A stretch of DNA of 64,000 nucleotides from Tigriopus japonicus (taxonomy: Eukaryota; Arthropoda; Copepoda; Harpacticoida; Harpacticidae). The stretch's first letter is position 1; each line of letters begins with the position of its first letter. Both the position numbers and the translations under genes were made by a program. Below are positions 45,552 through 56,288 of the stretch, in pieces. The notes beneath the pieces are model-generated. The model did no database searches and was not told the DNA's origin. It worked only from the letters and a program-made list of their open reading frames with translations. The DNA lies in NCBI GenBank assembly GCA_010645155.1, contig CM021317.1, positions 11,287,683 through 11,351,682 on the forward strand, read 5' to 3'.

Positions 45552-45848
45552 GAATGATTAGGAGAATGGTAGAAAAAGAGGTCATCGCTTTTGCATAGAG
45601 TGCAGCTCAAACTTCAAACTTAAGATCACATTTTCAGTTCTGAAAGAGGTTCTTCAAATGCACGTCGATAGTATATGGTTGAATATCTTTGAGAGGGGTG
45701 AGAAATCAAGGATAAAGGTCTGAGGTCGGAATCAGATTCAAAGACACGTGGCTGGAATGCAATTGGTGATATCGACCGGGAAACGAGGAGAACAGGGGAA
45801 AACAAAAGAAACATGTTCTTGTGCTAGGCGTCAATTTTCAACTCGTTC

Positions 45849-47618
45849 TCAATGGTCCGATATCTCGTTTATCTGATCGTCGTCAGCCGAGACCTCCACT
45901 CCAATCTCGGCGTTGATTTCGGCCTCCAAAGCGTCCTCTTCAGTCGTGGATGTGTCGGGCTTTGTTGAACTAGACAAATCAATAGAAGGTGAATTTAGAG
46001 TCTTTGTTGGATCGGGATCAGGTTTGCGAGGTTGGACGTCGGTTTGAGGAGCTTCTTTAGTTTTCTTTGTTGAGACCTTTGGACTGGTCTTTCCATTCAA
46101 GGATGGCGTTGAGCCGGACTTAGGGTATTTGTGCTCACGATAGCGGTGCTCACTCTCCCATTCGGCGTACTCCTTCTTGTAGGCCAAGATCGGAATGGCT
46201 ATCACGGAAATATCGTCGATGGTCGCCGGCGTCTCATCATTGCGTTGCCAGTTGCGTTCCACTAACTTTCCACGGGCGGCCATGACCAAATCTTGCGCTA
46301 TGGATATGAACCTGTATTTCTGACGCTCTCCCTCCGCTTCCTCGTAGAGCTTGAGGCCATTGTGCACGATCTCGGCCACTTTTTCATTGCTTACCACGTC
46401 CCAAAGACCGTCCGTGGCCATGACTAGGACATCGGCTTCCGAAATAGCCTCGTGCTCCACGTCCAACACTTTGACTTCCGGCTGAGGTGTGAGAAACGGT
46501 TTGATAAAAACGGATCCATTCTGAGACTGGGCCTTGAGATCGTGATCCCCAAATCCCCTGGTCACCCCAATCGTGGCGAGTAGACGACTTCTTTTGCCCT
46601 CGCCGTACACAACGGGGAACTTGAGGTCTTCAGGTGTGATCTCCTTGTAAGACCAACCCGTCATGTGGGCATCGCGATACAACATCTTCTTGCCCACATC
46701 ATTTCTGAGCGGGCGTCGGCAATAGTCAACGTGGGTGTATTCATTACCCAAGAGCTGGGGCTTTTGAAAGCCCAACTGTTGCAGCCTTTGACGCTCTGAC
46801 ACGGGTGTGAAATCAAATGACATTGGGTAAGGCGTCTTGTTTCGACACAAGATACCCCGAGAATCACCCGCGTTGGCCACATACAATTTGCCTAAAATGA
46901 ATAACGACACGAGCACGGTACATCCGCCTAACATCTTATAGCGCCGCTTATCGTCTCCGATCTGATGGTCCATTTCCCAAAACGCGGCTTCAAGGGCCCC
47001 AATGATCAAACTCTCGACGGAGATCTCGCGCGAAGGAAACCACATGACACCCTGTCCACACGAAGAGGGACAGGTGGCGTTAGGCACCAAGTGATGCAGA
47101 ATGCCCATCAGCTTCTTGTGCACCATCTGATGAAGCTCATTAGCAGCGGTCACGGCACACCCCGAACCGGCGTGTCCATCAAAGATACCGAAATACACAT
47201 AGGGAATCTCCCACTCACGATCGCACTCGAGGTCTTCCTCGGGTGCATCCTGGGTCCGCAATACCCCGCGATGAAACGAGGCTTGATCCTCATTTCGAAG
47301 GGATTTACCGGCATTGATGGCTTCGGCGTATCCGGCAAACCACGGCAAAATGTGAATGTCACGCGGCACCATGATCGGTCGAACCAAATGATCCGCCGTC
47401 ACTTGGATCTCGTCATCGGTGAACAGTTGCAAGAAAATGGGTCGCTGATAGGCGTATTTCACTTTCATGTCCGAGTTTTTTAGCGAGTGTCGGGACGACG
47501 AGGACGAGCCCTCGTGCGAACCCGATGATCCATTGGGTAGGAGTGTCCCGTGGGGGGCATTCTCCGCGTCAAGATTGCCAATGGCGTTGTATAGGGCGTT
47601 CCGAAAACGCCCAATCAT
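45849..47618 (-). CDS. PPM1H: PP2C-family Ser/Thr phosphatase, PPM1H/J/M type
   Basis: This 589-residue metal-dependent protein phosphatase carries the subfamily hallmarks of PPM1H/J/M. AGYAEAINAGKSLRNEDQAS is followed by IFDGHAGSG, then GGCTVLVSLFILGKLYVANAGDSRG, LLGNEYTHVDYCRRPL, GKKMLYRDAHMTGWSYK, GVTRGFGDHDLK, MATDGLWDVVSNEKVAE and the closing DDISV aspartates. All metal-binding Asp/Gly positions I can check are present, so it should be active. The C-terminal 100 residues are a charged, low-complexity extension absent from human PPM1H. The start at 47618 (MIGRFRNALYNAIG) resembles the human start. The frame runs 24 codons further, but a strong acceptor (ttcgtttcag at about 47643) shows those codons are intron. 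Which of H, J or M it most resembles cannot be decided by eye. Confidence 0.9.
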   Translation of the reverse strand: MIGRFRNALYNAIGNLDAENAPHGTLLPNGSSGSHEGSSSSSRHSLKNSDMKVKYAYQRPIFLQLFTDDEIQVTADHLVRPIMVPRDIHILPWFAGYAEAINAGKSLRNEDQASFHRGVLRTQDAPEEDLECDREWEIPYVYFGIFDGHAGSGCAVTAANELHQMVHKKLMGILHHLVPNATCPSSCGQGVMWFPSREISVESLIIGALEAAFWEMDHQIGDDKRRYKMLGGCTVLVSLFILGKLYVANAGDSRGILCRNKTPYPMSFDFTPVSERQRLQQLGFQKPQLLGNEYTHVDYCRRPLRNDVGKKMLYRDAHMTGWSYKEITPEDLKFPVVYGEGKRSRLLATIGVTRGFGDHDLKAQSQNGSVFIKPFLTPQPEVKVLDVEHEAISEADVLVMATDGLWDVVSNEKVAEIVHNGLKLYEEAEGERQKYRFISIAQDLVMAARGKLVERNWQRNDETPATIDDISVIAIPILAYKKEYAEWESEHRYREHKYPKSGSTPSLNGKTSPKVSTKKTKEAPQTDVQPRKPDPDPTKTLNSPSIDLSSSTKPDTSTTEEDALEAEINAEIGVEVSADDDQINEISDH

Positions 47619-47894
47619 GGTCTTGAGAAGTTGTTGAGCTGAAACGAATGAAAAAGAATAGGGTGAACCCGTTTCGAGGGACATAACCACACTTTAGCCA
47701 CACTCTAGCGGAACACGGCCATTCAGAGCAAATAACGGCTGTTGGAAAGATGGCATTAACGAACGAAAAAGGTGAACAAACACACGGAGACAAAATGTAG
47801 TGCAAGTAAGTAAATGTCAGGACAAGTTCTTTAGTTCAGCTTCTGACCATCCAATACTTTGGAGCTCGCCAGTCACGGCGGAGAGAGACGGTAG

Positions 47895-48040
47895 CATGGA
47901 TGGATGGATGGATGGATTACCTGCGGTCCACACACGGAGCGAATCAATCGAGGGACAGACGGCCTCCTGGATGAACTCTTGAGGATGATGGTGGGAGGCA
48001 CTCTCACTCTCTCACTCACTCACTCACTCACTCACTTAAA
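47895..48040. repeat. GGAT and CTCA microsatellites near the phosphatase promoter
   Basis: GGATGGATGGATGGATGGAT occurs at about 47897-47916 and a CTCA run at about 48001-48037. A GATGATGATGGT run follows at about 48183-48210. Simple repeats. Confidence 0.8.
47921..47975 (-). other. probable non-coding first exon end of the phosphatase gene
   Basis: On the minus strand GTGTGTGGACCGCAG|gtaatc gives a good donor with its last exon base at 47921. It pairs with the acceptor at about 47643. The exon's upstream end is unknown. The adjoining GGAT repeat lies just inside the intron. Confidence 0.4.
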
Positions 48041-48229
48041 CGGTCAGATCATAATGCTCTGAGACGAATTTTAATCTTGGCTACTTCCATCTGTTCAAGC
48101 TTCGAAGAAAAAGGTCCTTTGGAGGTGTCATCCTCGATATTCTCCTCAAGAAGGGTCTCTCACACTCTTACTCACACACCACGATGATGATGATGGTGAT
48201 GATGATGATCCAGCACCGGGGTGGTACGT

Positions 48230-49144
48230 CTGTCCGTGCACAGGAGAGCAGTGATCTGCGGTGAGGACGGAGAGGACCGTTGCCAGCCAGACAGACCGTA
48301 GCAATTGTTTGTTAGGCACGCGTTTCGTGTGCTCGTTCCTCTCTTTTCCATACGGTTTCATAGATCATAGAAGAAAAGACGAAACCACAGACCATATAAT
48401 GGTGGACGAAACTCGGGCTTGGGGCAAAAGACAACTCAGCTGTTTTGTAGATGTCAGGGCGACCGTGTTCTCAGAAGAAAAGACTTTCGATTAATGATGG
48501 GAATCGCTAAATCAACCTTCCACGAGAGGTTGCCAACAGGACAAATACTGATGGGATTCAATCTGATTTCAATCTGTTCAATCTTTTAGGACTCCCATCA
48601 ATGCCATTGGTCTTTGGCAATTGAAGTGTGAGTAATCTGTGCTTAATCTTGATGGTGCCCAAGATCTTTAGTCTTGGAAAACGGGGTTCTTTTTGGAAAA
48701 TTTCTGTGACCGAATGCATTTTTCGTGGAAGTGACAAATGTACAGCTCTACGTGAATTGACAGTCCCAACAAAGTAGCACGCACAAAAATGATTGAGCGG
48801 ATTGAAAGCCAGCTTGAACCCCATCAGTGAGGGCAAATAAAAAATACAGGTTCCGGTTTGTTCAAGCTAATACACGTAATCGTCTTTATTCGTCTTTTTT
48901 ACCCTTATTCGTCGCGATAAATTTATTCGTCTAATTTGGATTTTTATTCGTCTTTTTTCGTCTAATCCGGCAATTTTACTCAACTTTTTTCGTCTGATTT
49001 GTCAAAAATGGAAAATTTTCTTGGATTTTAAGTTTTTTTTTTAAATTTTAAACTAATTAGACACTTTCAAAAAAGTTCAACGCCAAAACTTGGGCCAAAG
49101 TAATAGTGTGATTGTCAGTTGCGTTTTTGCACGAACAAAATATG
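48230..49144. other. spacer; right part is rich in TTATTCGTC words
   Basis: No gene is recognised. From about 48880 to 49010 the word TTATTCGTCTTTTTTCGTC recurs several times. The same words return in the same orientation at 50405-50490, on the other side of the MITE at 49153-49964, suggesting that MITE landed inside an older repeat unit. Confidence 0.45.
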
Positions 49145-49152
49145 ATCCATAC

Positions 49153-49964
49153 TAGAGCGCTATAATAAAAGAGTACACGCATGTGTCATTTTGGTCCCCA
49201 GACGTTGGTTCCATTGTACTGTGGTTCTTGGGTTCGACCTGTTTGAGGCAACTTTACCTATGTACTATTTACTACTAAATTGACGTTCTTGATCTCAGCT
49301 TACCTTTGAAAGCATAATGTTTGACCTTAATAGGGTCAAGGCTGGCCAAAACCTGGGTGCCAGAAGATCTTTCTTCTCTTTCTTATAAAACCTCGATGCG
49401 TGTTCAAGCCCAGTGCTGCTATGGCTGCTATGAATTGACTCGGTAATGTCAGCTTTTGATGAATCTCCATGCTGATTTGCATTGAGTTTCTTACTTTTAG
49501 GAAAACTAAGTCTAATTAGATACACAATTGATTGGTGAATATTTAGAACGTCAATTAAAGCCATTTGAGCGTTTTCCTTGAGCACACTATTGCATTGTCA
49601 TCTGAAATGACTTTTTTGTTGAACAATTGTCTAGCAGCCCTGGTGAAGTTGCGCATTTGTAGCAGTCGTAAGGTGACAATGCTACATACTGTTATGCCTA
49701 ACTTTTTAAAAATATTTAATATTTTGTGCTATATACTTTTATATTTTGGCACCCAGGTTTTGGCCAGCCTTGGCCTTCAAAGGCTATTAAGGTCAAACAT
49801 TATGCTTTCAAAGGTAGGCTGAGATCAAGAGCGTCAATTTGGTAGCAAATCGTGCATAGGTAAAGTTGCCTCAAACAGGTCAAACCCAAGAACCACAGTA
49901 CAATGGAACCGACATCTTGGGACCAAAATGACACATCCGTGTACTCTTTTATTATAGCGCTCTA
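49153..49964. mobile_element. hAT-like MITE (TAGAGC family), 812 bp
   Basis: The inverted ends TAGAGCGCTATAATAAAAGA (49153) and TCTTTTATTATAGCGCTCTA (to 49964) continue as complementary arms of about 210 bases. The flanks ATCCATAC (49145-49152) and ATCCACAC (49965-49972) agree at 7 of 8 positions, an 8-bp target duplication. Frames at 49295-49585 and 49565-49822 are repeat sequence. A relative with the same ends is at 52760-53867. Confidence 0.82.
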
Positions 49965-49972
49965 ATCCACAC

Positions 49973-52751
49973 TTAAATTTTAACTTGTAGAGTTTCCTGA
50001 CAAACACAGAAAGAAAAGGTCACTATTGGATTGAAAAAAGCTATCCGACTATGTAAGCAATGAATTTGTCAGCAAATTTGTTATTAAATATTGCTCAACT
50101 GAAAATGTTGAAAAAAGGGCGGATTTGAACTCTTTTTGAACTGTTTTTTTTAAATTTATATGTACCACTGACCACTTCTTGATCATTCAGCACTTTTCTG
50201 TTGGCATTGGTTACTTTTTGTAGATTTTGCCGTTTTGCACAAGGGAGCAGGTGTTTCCCCTCAATTGGGACACACTTTTCGTCTACTTTATGGGCAGCAG
50301 TTTAAGGCTCTTTGTATCCTTTTTACAGGTAATTCATTAGTTTTTTTACCATGAAAGTCAAAAAAAATTTCGTATGCCGACGAAAACTGTTTTTTTGTCT
50401 AATGAAGCCTTTTATTCGTCTTTTTTCGTCAAATCGGGCAATTTTATTCGTCTTTTTTCGTCTAATTTAACAATTTTATTCGTCTAAGCTTCTTGTCTCT
50501 AGTGATGGCAATTTTGAATGCATTGAATATTTTAGTATCTCACTTAGAATGTATTGAATGTGTCTCAGGCAATTATTCTTTAAGAATTCTTCATGAATCA
50601 TGATCTATGCCACACTTTTGAATATCTGGCCACAAAGTAGTTGTTTTTAGCATCTCTAGTTTTGGAAGGAACTGCATTTTGGAAGGATTTGCCAAAATTA
50701 CTCAAAGGAACCAAACAATAAATGTCAACATTTTGAATTTAAAAAAAAATACATCTATAACGCAAATTATGCAATTTATGTGGCATGACCGACCATCTTG
50801 GGCGTCTATTACTTAGTTTTTAGGATCTTCCTTTCAAATTTTGGCAAATTTGTTTCATTACAAATTTAATAGCCATTTTGGCATTGCTGTTTGTCCAATT
50901 CAATCCAATCATCAGTCTCTCCAATCAGCCCTAAAATTGGTCCAATCAGCAATTTTCCCAATCCAATCTGTGGTTGACCCCATCAGTAGCTGAGACCATT
51001 CAGGATTTGGTCACACTCACATATTTGCACATTCCACACTGCCTAGTGTCTAGTGCTATGCTTTAGCTGATGCAGTGAAGTTGTCACCCTCTTTTGGGTT
51101 CAAACCATATACAGCATAGTACCTACTTCTGAAATCTCTGCTGATCCATCTATGGTCGTGAATCGTTCGTTCGTTCGTACAGAAATAATGTTTGGGAAAG
51201 AGAAGGACAAGGAACAAGGAATGTTCGGGTTGGGAATCCTTGTCCAGCCAGCTCAGGTCCTTTTACAAGGTCCAAAGACGAATCCAGGAACGGTGGAATA
51301 AGCACTAGCTGGTTTGGGATCTCAAAGGAGAGAGTCGGACAGGGCCAGCTGTGGGCCAGTTCCTTTTGATGACGTACTTGATGACGTGCTTGTCAGCAAC
51401 ATGGCTGGTGTCTTCTGGCACTTCTGGCCCTGCTCGTCGATCACTGGTAGACTTTTTAGTTCTAAGGCTCATCCTGTCAAGAGTAGATCACAGAGAGGTT
51501 TAGTGCTAGAGTAAATTACTCATTTTCAGCCGCAAATCGTGGATGGAAAGCCCCCGGGACTCCTTCATTAAAAGCAAAGACGAACACTACCTTGGCGGAT
51601 TTCGACCTAGGGCTAAAGAACATCAAAAATAAAATGGCTGGGAACTTCAATTTAACCAAACTTTGTCGTGATCTGCCACAGCTCGCTGTGGATATGAGAA
51701 GAATATGCTTTGTATTAACTTGTTTATTGCAGAATTGTTTGCGCGTTTATTATCATATAGATTTATAAACTTAACATGAATTTAAATACTTTACTTGAAC
51801 ATTCACAACCGGCCATTTGTGTCATAATAACGTAGGAAAAAAAATGATTTGGTTCATTCATATCTAGAATAAGTCAAAAACCAAGAGAATGTATTTTCGG
51901 GGAAAACACAAGTCCCAAATTGTGACAGCTTTTGGTTCAGTAGAATGCCATTTTAACCCAAGGTGGCACAATATGTCGATTAGTAACCCTGGTTGGTAGT
52001 GGAATGTACCAAAATAATTCAAAAAGTGCACTCACTTACTTTTGGAAAAGGAAGAAACAAAAAGTAAATTCGAGGGCATTGAGTTGTTAAAAGCAATACA
52101 TTCTTATACTATTTATTTCCATTACTTTCTCGAAACATAAAAATTACCTTTCACTTTTGATCCCTACCCTGAGTGACAACAATAATAATGAGTTGCAATG
52201 AGCATGTAAAAAATTGCGAAAAGGAAAATTGTGTCAAATGGTGCCAACTTTGAAACTGAATTAATAGTTGTATTATTTACCGGGTGCTTCAAAAGAAATG
52301 GAACACCTAATCATATCATCCACAACTCATGATTGAAACCAAAATAACGTACCTCACTTTCGTTGAAAATGATTGACAAACACTTGGCTTGAAAAGCCAG
52401 AAAAAACAATTTCACTTTGTGTACTCAATATTTATGCGACGTCGGTTTTTCTCGCGAAAGGTCATTTCTGAAAACTACGACTTTTTCCTTTCCGAAATTT
52501 GGCTAAAATCGAAAAGAAGGCGGCATAAAAGGAATAAAACCAAATACGTCTTAAGAATTGTGATCTGTCACATCTTTTTGAGCTTCATACATTTTTGTGA
52601 GATCATCACCCATTTATGAGTAACAGACATAGCTTCCTATTCCGCTTCTTATGAATCACTCGATATGGTGCAAAAAGGTTCGTTTTTTCACGTTTTTGTA
52701 TTGTTCGAATTTTTCTTTCCCTCTCAAACATTCCGTCATTTCCAAAACAAT
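49973..52751. other. spacer, nothing recognised
   Basis: AT-rich, with short frames only. TTATTCGTC words occur at 50405-50490. A GTTCGTTCGTTCG run is at about 51166-51178. The frame at 51314-51514 has no recognisable motif and no splice context that would support it. Confidence 0.4.
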
Positions 52752-52759
52752 GTTCTTCC

Positions 52760-53867
52760 TAGAGCTCTATATTAGAAAGAGTACAATCATATCCAACGCC
52801 ATCTAGTTCATTCTGCTCGCAACTGCTCGCCGTTCCCAAAAGGATGCACAGGTACCCTCTAAGCTGAACAAGTTTTCCAAATTATCAGACCAAGATAGCA
52901 CCATTTGAGAAACTAAAGGGCCTAGAACCTTAATGAAGGGGTCCAAAATGAACTATTAGTGTGTTTCAAATGATTCAAAGATGAATCGCTTGTAGAATTA
53001 GGTTTAAAGCTTTAAAAGACAGTAAGAGAATGAAAATCTATCCCTTTGGACATATTGATGCAAGAGGTGATGGCAACAGTGTGATAGGAAATGAAATTGC
53101 AGGGCTGCTGAATTCTCTTCCCTCTTATGCTTCACAGTCATGGTTATTGCTAAGAAAGAGTGCAGGGAATTTTCTTCCTCTCTTGACTTCACCCCTGACT
53201 GCTATTCAAACTTGCCCACCTACCCCTTGATATGCAAGATCACGGGTGTAAGTGGTGGTGGCCAGCAGGGGAGTCCAGTCAAATGCTTGCTAGCTTCAGA
53301 TGGCTTGCCCAGCTTGCCCACTGACACTTGTTAAGAAGGGAACTGCAAGGATTGCTGGGCCAGGCTAGCTCTCTCTCTCTCTTTCTCGCTCTCTCGCTCT
53401 CCACACTGAGCCCAGTGAGCAAACAAGGACTTGAAGGACTTGACTCAACATTTCAGGGTTGATAGGTAAAGAAAGGAAAACTCAACATGCTCCTCTCTAT
53501 CACTATTCTTTCTCACACATTTTTTATAGTAGGAGCCCTGATTGTGAACGTTTTCTCTGAAAAAAGCATTGATCACAATGAGGGGTGAGATATTCATTTT
53601 TCTCTTAGTCTTTTAGGTTTTAAACCTAATTTTACAGGCAATTCAGCTATGAATCATTTGAAACACACTAATAGTTCATTTTGGACCCCTTCATTGAGGT
53701 TCTAGGCCCTTTAGTTTCTCAAAAGGTGCTATCTTGGTCTGATGATTTGGAAAACTTGTTCAGCTTAGAGGGTACTTGTGCATCCTTTTGGGAACGGCGA
53801 GCAGTTGTGAGCAGAAGGAACTAGATGGCGTTGGATATGATTGTACTCTTTCTAATATAGAGCTCTA
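52760..53867. mobile_element. hAT-like MITE (TAGAGC family), 1108 bp
   Basis: The ends TAGAGCTCTATATTAGAAAG (52760) and CTTTCTAATATAGAGCTCTA (to 53867) lead into complementary arms of about 240 bases. The flanks GTTCTTCC (52752-52759) and GTTCTTTC (53868-53875) agree at 7 of 8 positions. The middle includes a CT-rich simple repeat at about 53370-53402. The terminal sequence is shared with 49153-49964, so the two are one family of differing interior. Confidence 0.82.
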
Positions 53868-53875
53868 GTTCTTTC

Positions 53876-55216
53876 CATGTTGAAGTTGTTTTATGGTGGT
53901 CTTGAAGCAGACCTTTCTCAAAACTCAAACTTTGACATTTAACCCTTTAATCATGAAGGTAATCTTGGGTAAATCATTCTCTCGCTTGAAATGCTTTGTC
54001 TTTCTCGTCCAAGAACATAGTTTAAAAACAAAGACCAAGGCTTTTTATAGTTTTTTGTTACGTTTTGGAGGAATTATTGCCGTAAAAGGAGGATGTGTCA
54101 ACATAAATTCAAGTAGTTTTACATTTTCGACGCCCCAAACCCGAGGACTCAAATTGAAATGAAACAAGCAATCTCATACATGATAAACTCGGATCTTAAA
54201 CATGACTCCATGCTTTTGAAGGTTTAAATGGTATTTGATTGACTGACCTAAAAATGGGCAAATTCTCAAAATCTGACAGCATCGAGAAGAGACTAACACT
54301 CCCGTTAAAGTTAACTTGATCCGAGTTTTCTTTTGTTCCAATTGTTATCCTAAGTCGCTTTCAATTTCGAACTTCCTGTTTTGTTCCACACAATAATCAA
54401 TTCGCACCCAGAATTCTGAGGCTAGTTTTTTAGACGCAAAAGATCGAACTCAAGATCGTACTTTAGTACCCTAAGTCCGATCTTGAGATCAATCTTTGCG
54501 TCTAAAAAACTAGCCTCTGGTCTGAAAATGCAGTGGAAATTTTCAGGGATGAAAAAAATACATACTTCATTCTTCAGTGACATCAGAACCAAGAAGCAGC
54601 ACACATTTGGAAAGATCTTTTTTGTGCTAGTTTACAAAATAGGGCAACAACTTGGGCCTAGATATTTTTTCAACCAAAATATAGTGTCATGATTCCATGG
54701 AGGTTTTTGGGGCAGTGGACTCAGGGACTCCTTTTTCGTTGTTTTGAGATACAAGTGAGTTTTCATTGAGCAGCCATTTACTGGAAGTTTGATAAGTGGT
54801 TTTGAGAGAAACAGTTTTTGTACAGTTTTACGCCATGATTAAAGAACACAACAGGCTTGAAGCAATTGCAAGAAATGACATATTCAATTTAGAAGTGTAT
54901 TAAATCTAGATGAAAAACTTATTTGCCAGGCTTTACGTGAAAGATTTGAAAGGCTTGTGAAGACTTGGATTTGATCTTGATCCTTACCTTTCTGGCATCT
55001 TCCCATTCCTGCTTACCTTCTTTCCTTCCGTTTTCACTACCCAAGGATTTAGCCGCGCACGTGGAGAGATTTTCTCTCAGTTTCGTACTCAAGTGTTTTG
55101 AGCCAATGCCGCTTTGCCTTGGTGAGATCCCTTTAGCTTATTTTGCCGCTTGAGGGAAACCGAGCAAGTTCCAGAATAGTTTCCAAATTGTTTTTGCGGG
55201 GAAAGCACCAAAAACG
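53876..55216. other. spacer upstream of the peptide-precursor gene
   Basis: A short palindrome around 54425-54515 (GATCGAACTC..CTTTGCGTCTAAAAAACTAG and its complement) suggests another small MITE remnant. The last 200 bases probably hold the promoter and leader of the next gene; no promoter element was identified. Confidence 0.35.
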
Positions 55217-56216
55217 ATGGCCAACTACAAGTCATCAGCCTTTGTTTTGTTGTTGGTTGGGTTGGTGGTGATCCAGGCTTTTGACGAGGTAAAAATTCCT
55301 TCTGATTGCTTGTTTCTTCCTCTGGTTTTAATTGCTTTTCGACAAGGTTTAAGTATTTTAGAAAATTTCGGTGTACCTCCATTTAGGGATCTATCGCCTT
55401 AAGGCTTTCATTAATTCAATTTGTTATGTCAATCTTCAAGTCGCAAATACACTACTAAAGTAGTGGCTTTTTTAGTCCAAATGCATCAAAACTGAATGAA
55501 ACCAAAAAGCACTCAGTTTCCTGGATTGACAAAAATTAGTACCAAGCTTTTAAATCAATCAACACATTGCTTTGGAAAAACATCAAGGTAACATAATTTT
55601 GTATGATTAGATAATTGGTGTTTGTTGTTAGAGTTTGTGTAAGAAAGAGCTAGTAAAACACTCTAATCGTCAAACACCGATCTCCACGAGAAGTGACGTC
55701 ACATCTCAATTTCCGTTCACAAGCAGAACACATCGGTCAAAATGTTTTTTTTTTGGTCTCAGTTTAAAAATGACCAATCCCATTTTTCTGTTAACGCATC
55801 AATAGGGCCTAGAATTATATTTTAAAGTATAACATATGCCAAAAAATATTTCCTCGATTTCCTAAATATTATTCTCGATTACTTGAGCAAGAAAAAATGT
55901 ATCGGAAAAAGTTGAGGAAAATAGCTATTTGTTCATTCCGCAATAGACTTACTCGAAAAGAAACCAAAAATCACAAAACATCCACAAAAGGGGAATTGTA
56001 CTAAATCAAATATTCACATAGCTATTATCATATAGGTATTTATCATCGCAGAACCTTGCTATTAATAAAACCTTTTTGTAATTGTAAAATACCCATTGTT
56101 TGGTTATTTTGATTTTTATTGTTATTTTTGAATCTTATAACGATTTTCGTAAAAACTGCCCAACAGGCCTTGAATGTTAAGTTTATGAGTGAATGAAGTA
56201 AAGAAGTAAAGAAGTA

Positions 56217-56288
<72 letters not shown>

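Noticed and set aside
48880..49015. Regularly spaced TTATTCGTC words resembling a CRISPR array
   Set aside because: The spacing is irregular, the words are short, and the genome is clearly eukaryotic.
52389..52619. Lys/Arg-rich 76-codon frame
   Set aside because: AT-rich spacer composition, no motif and no supporting splice or promoter signals.
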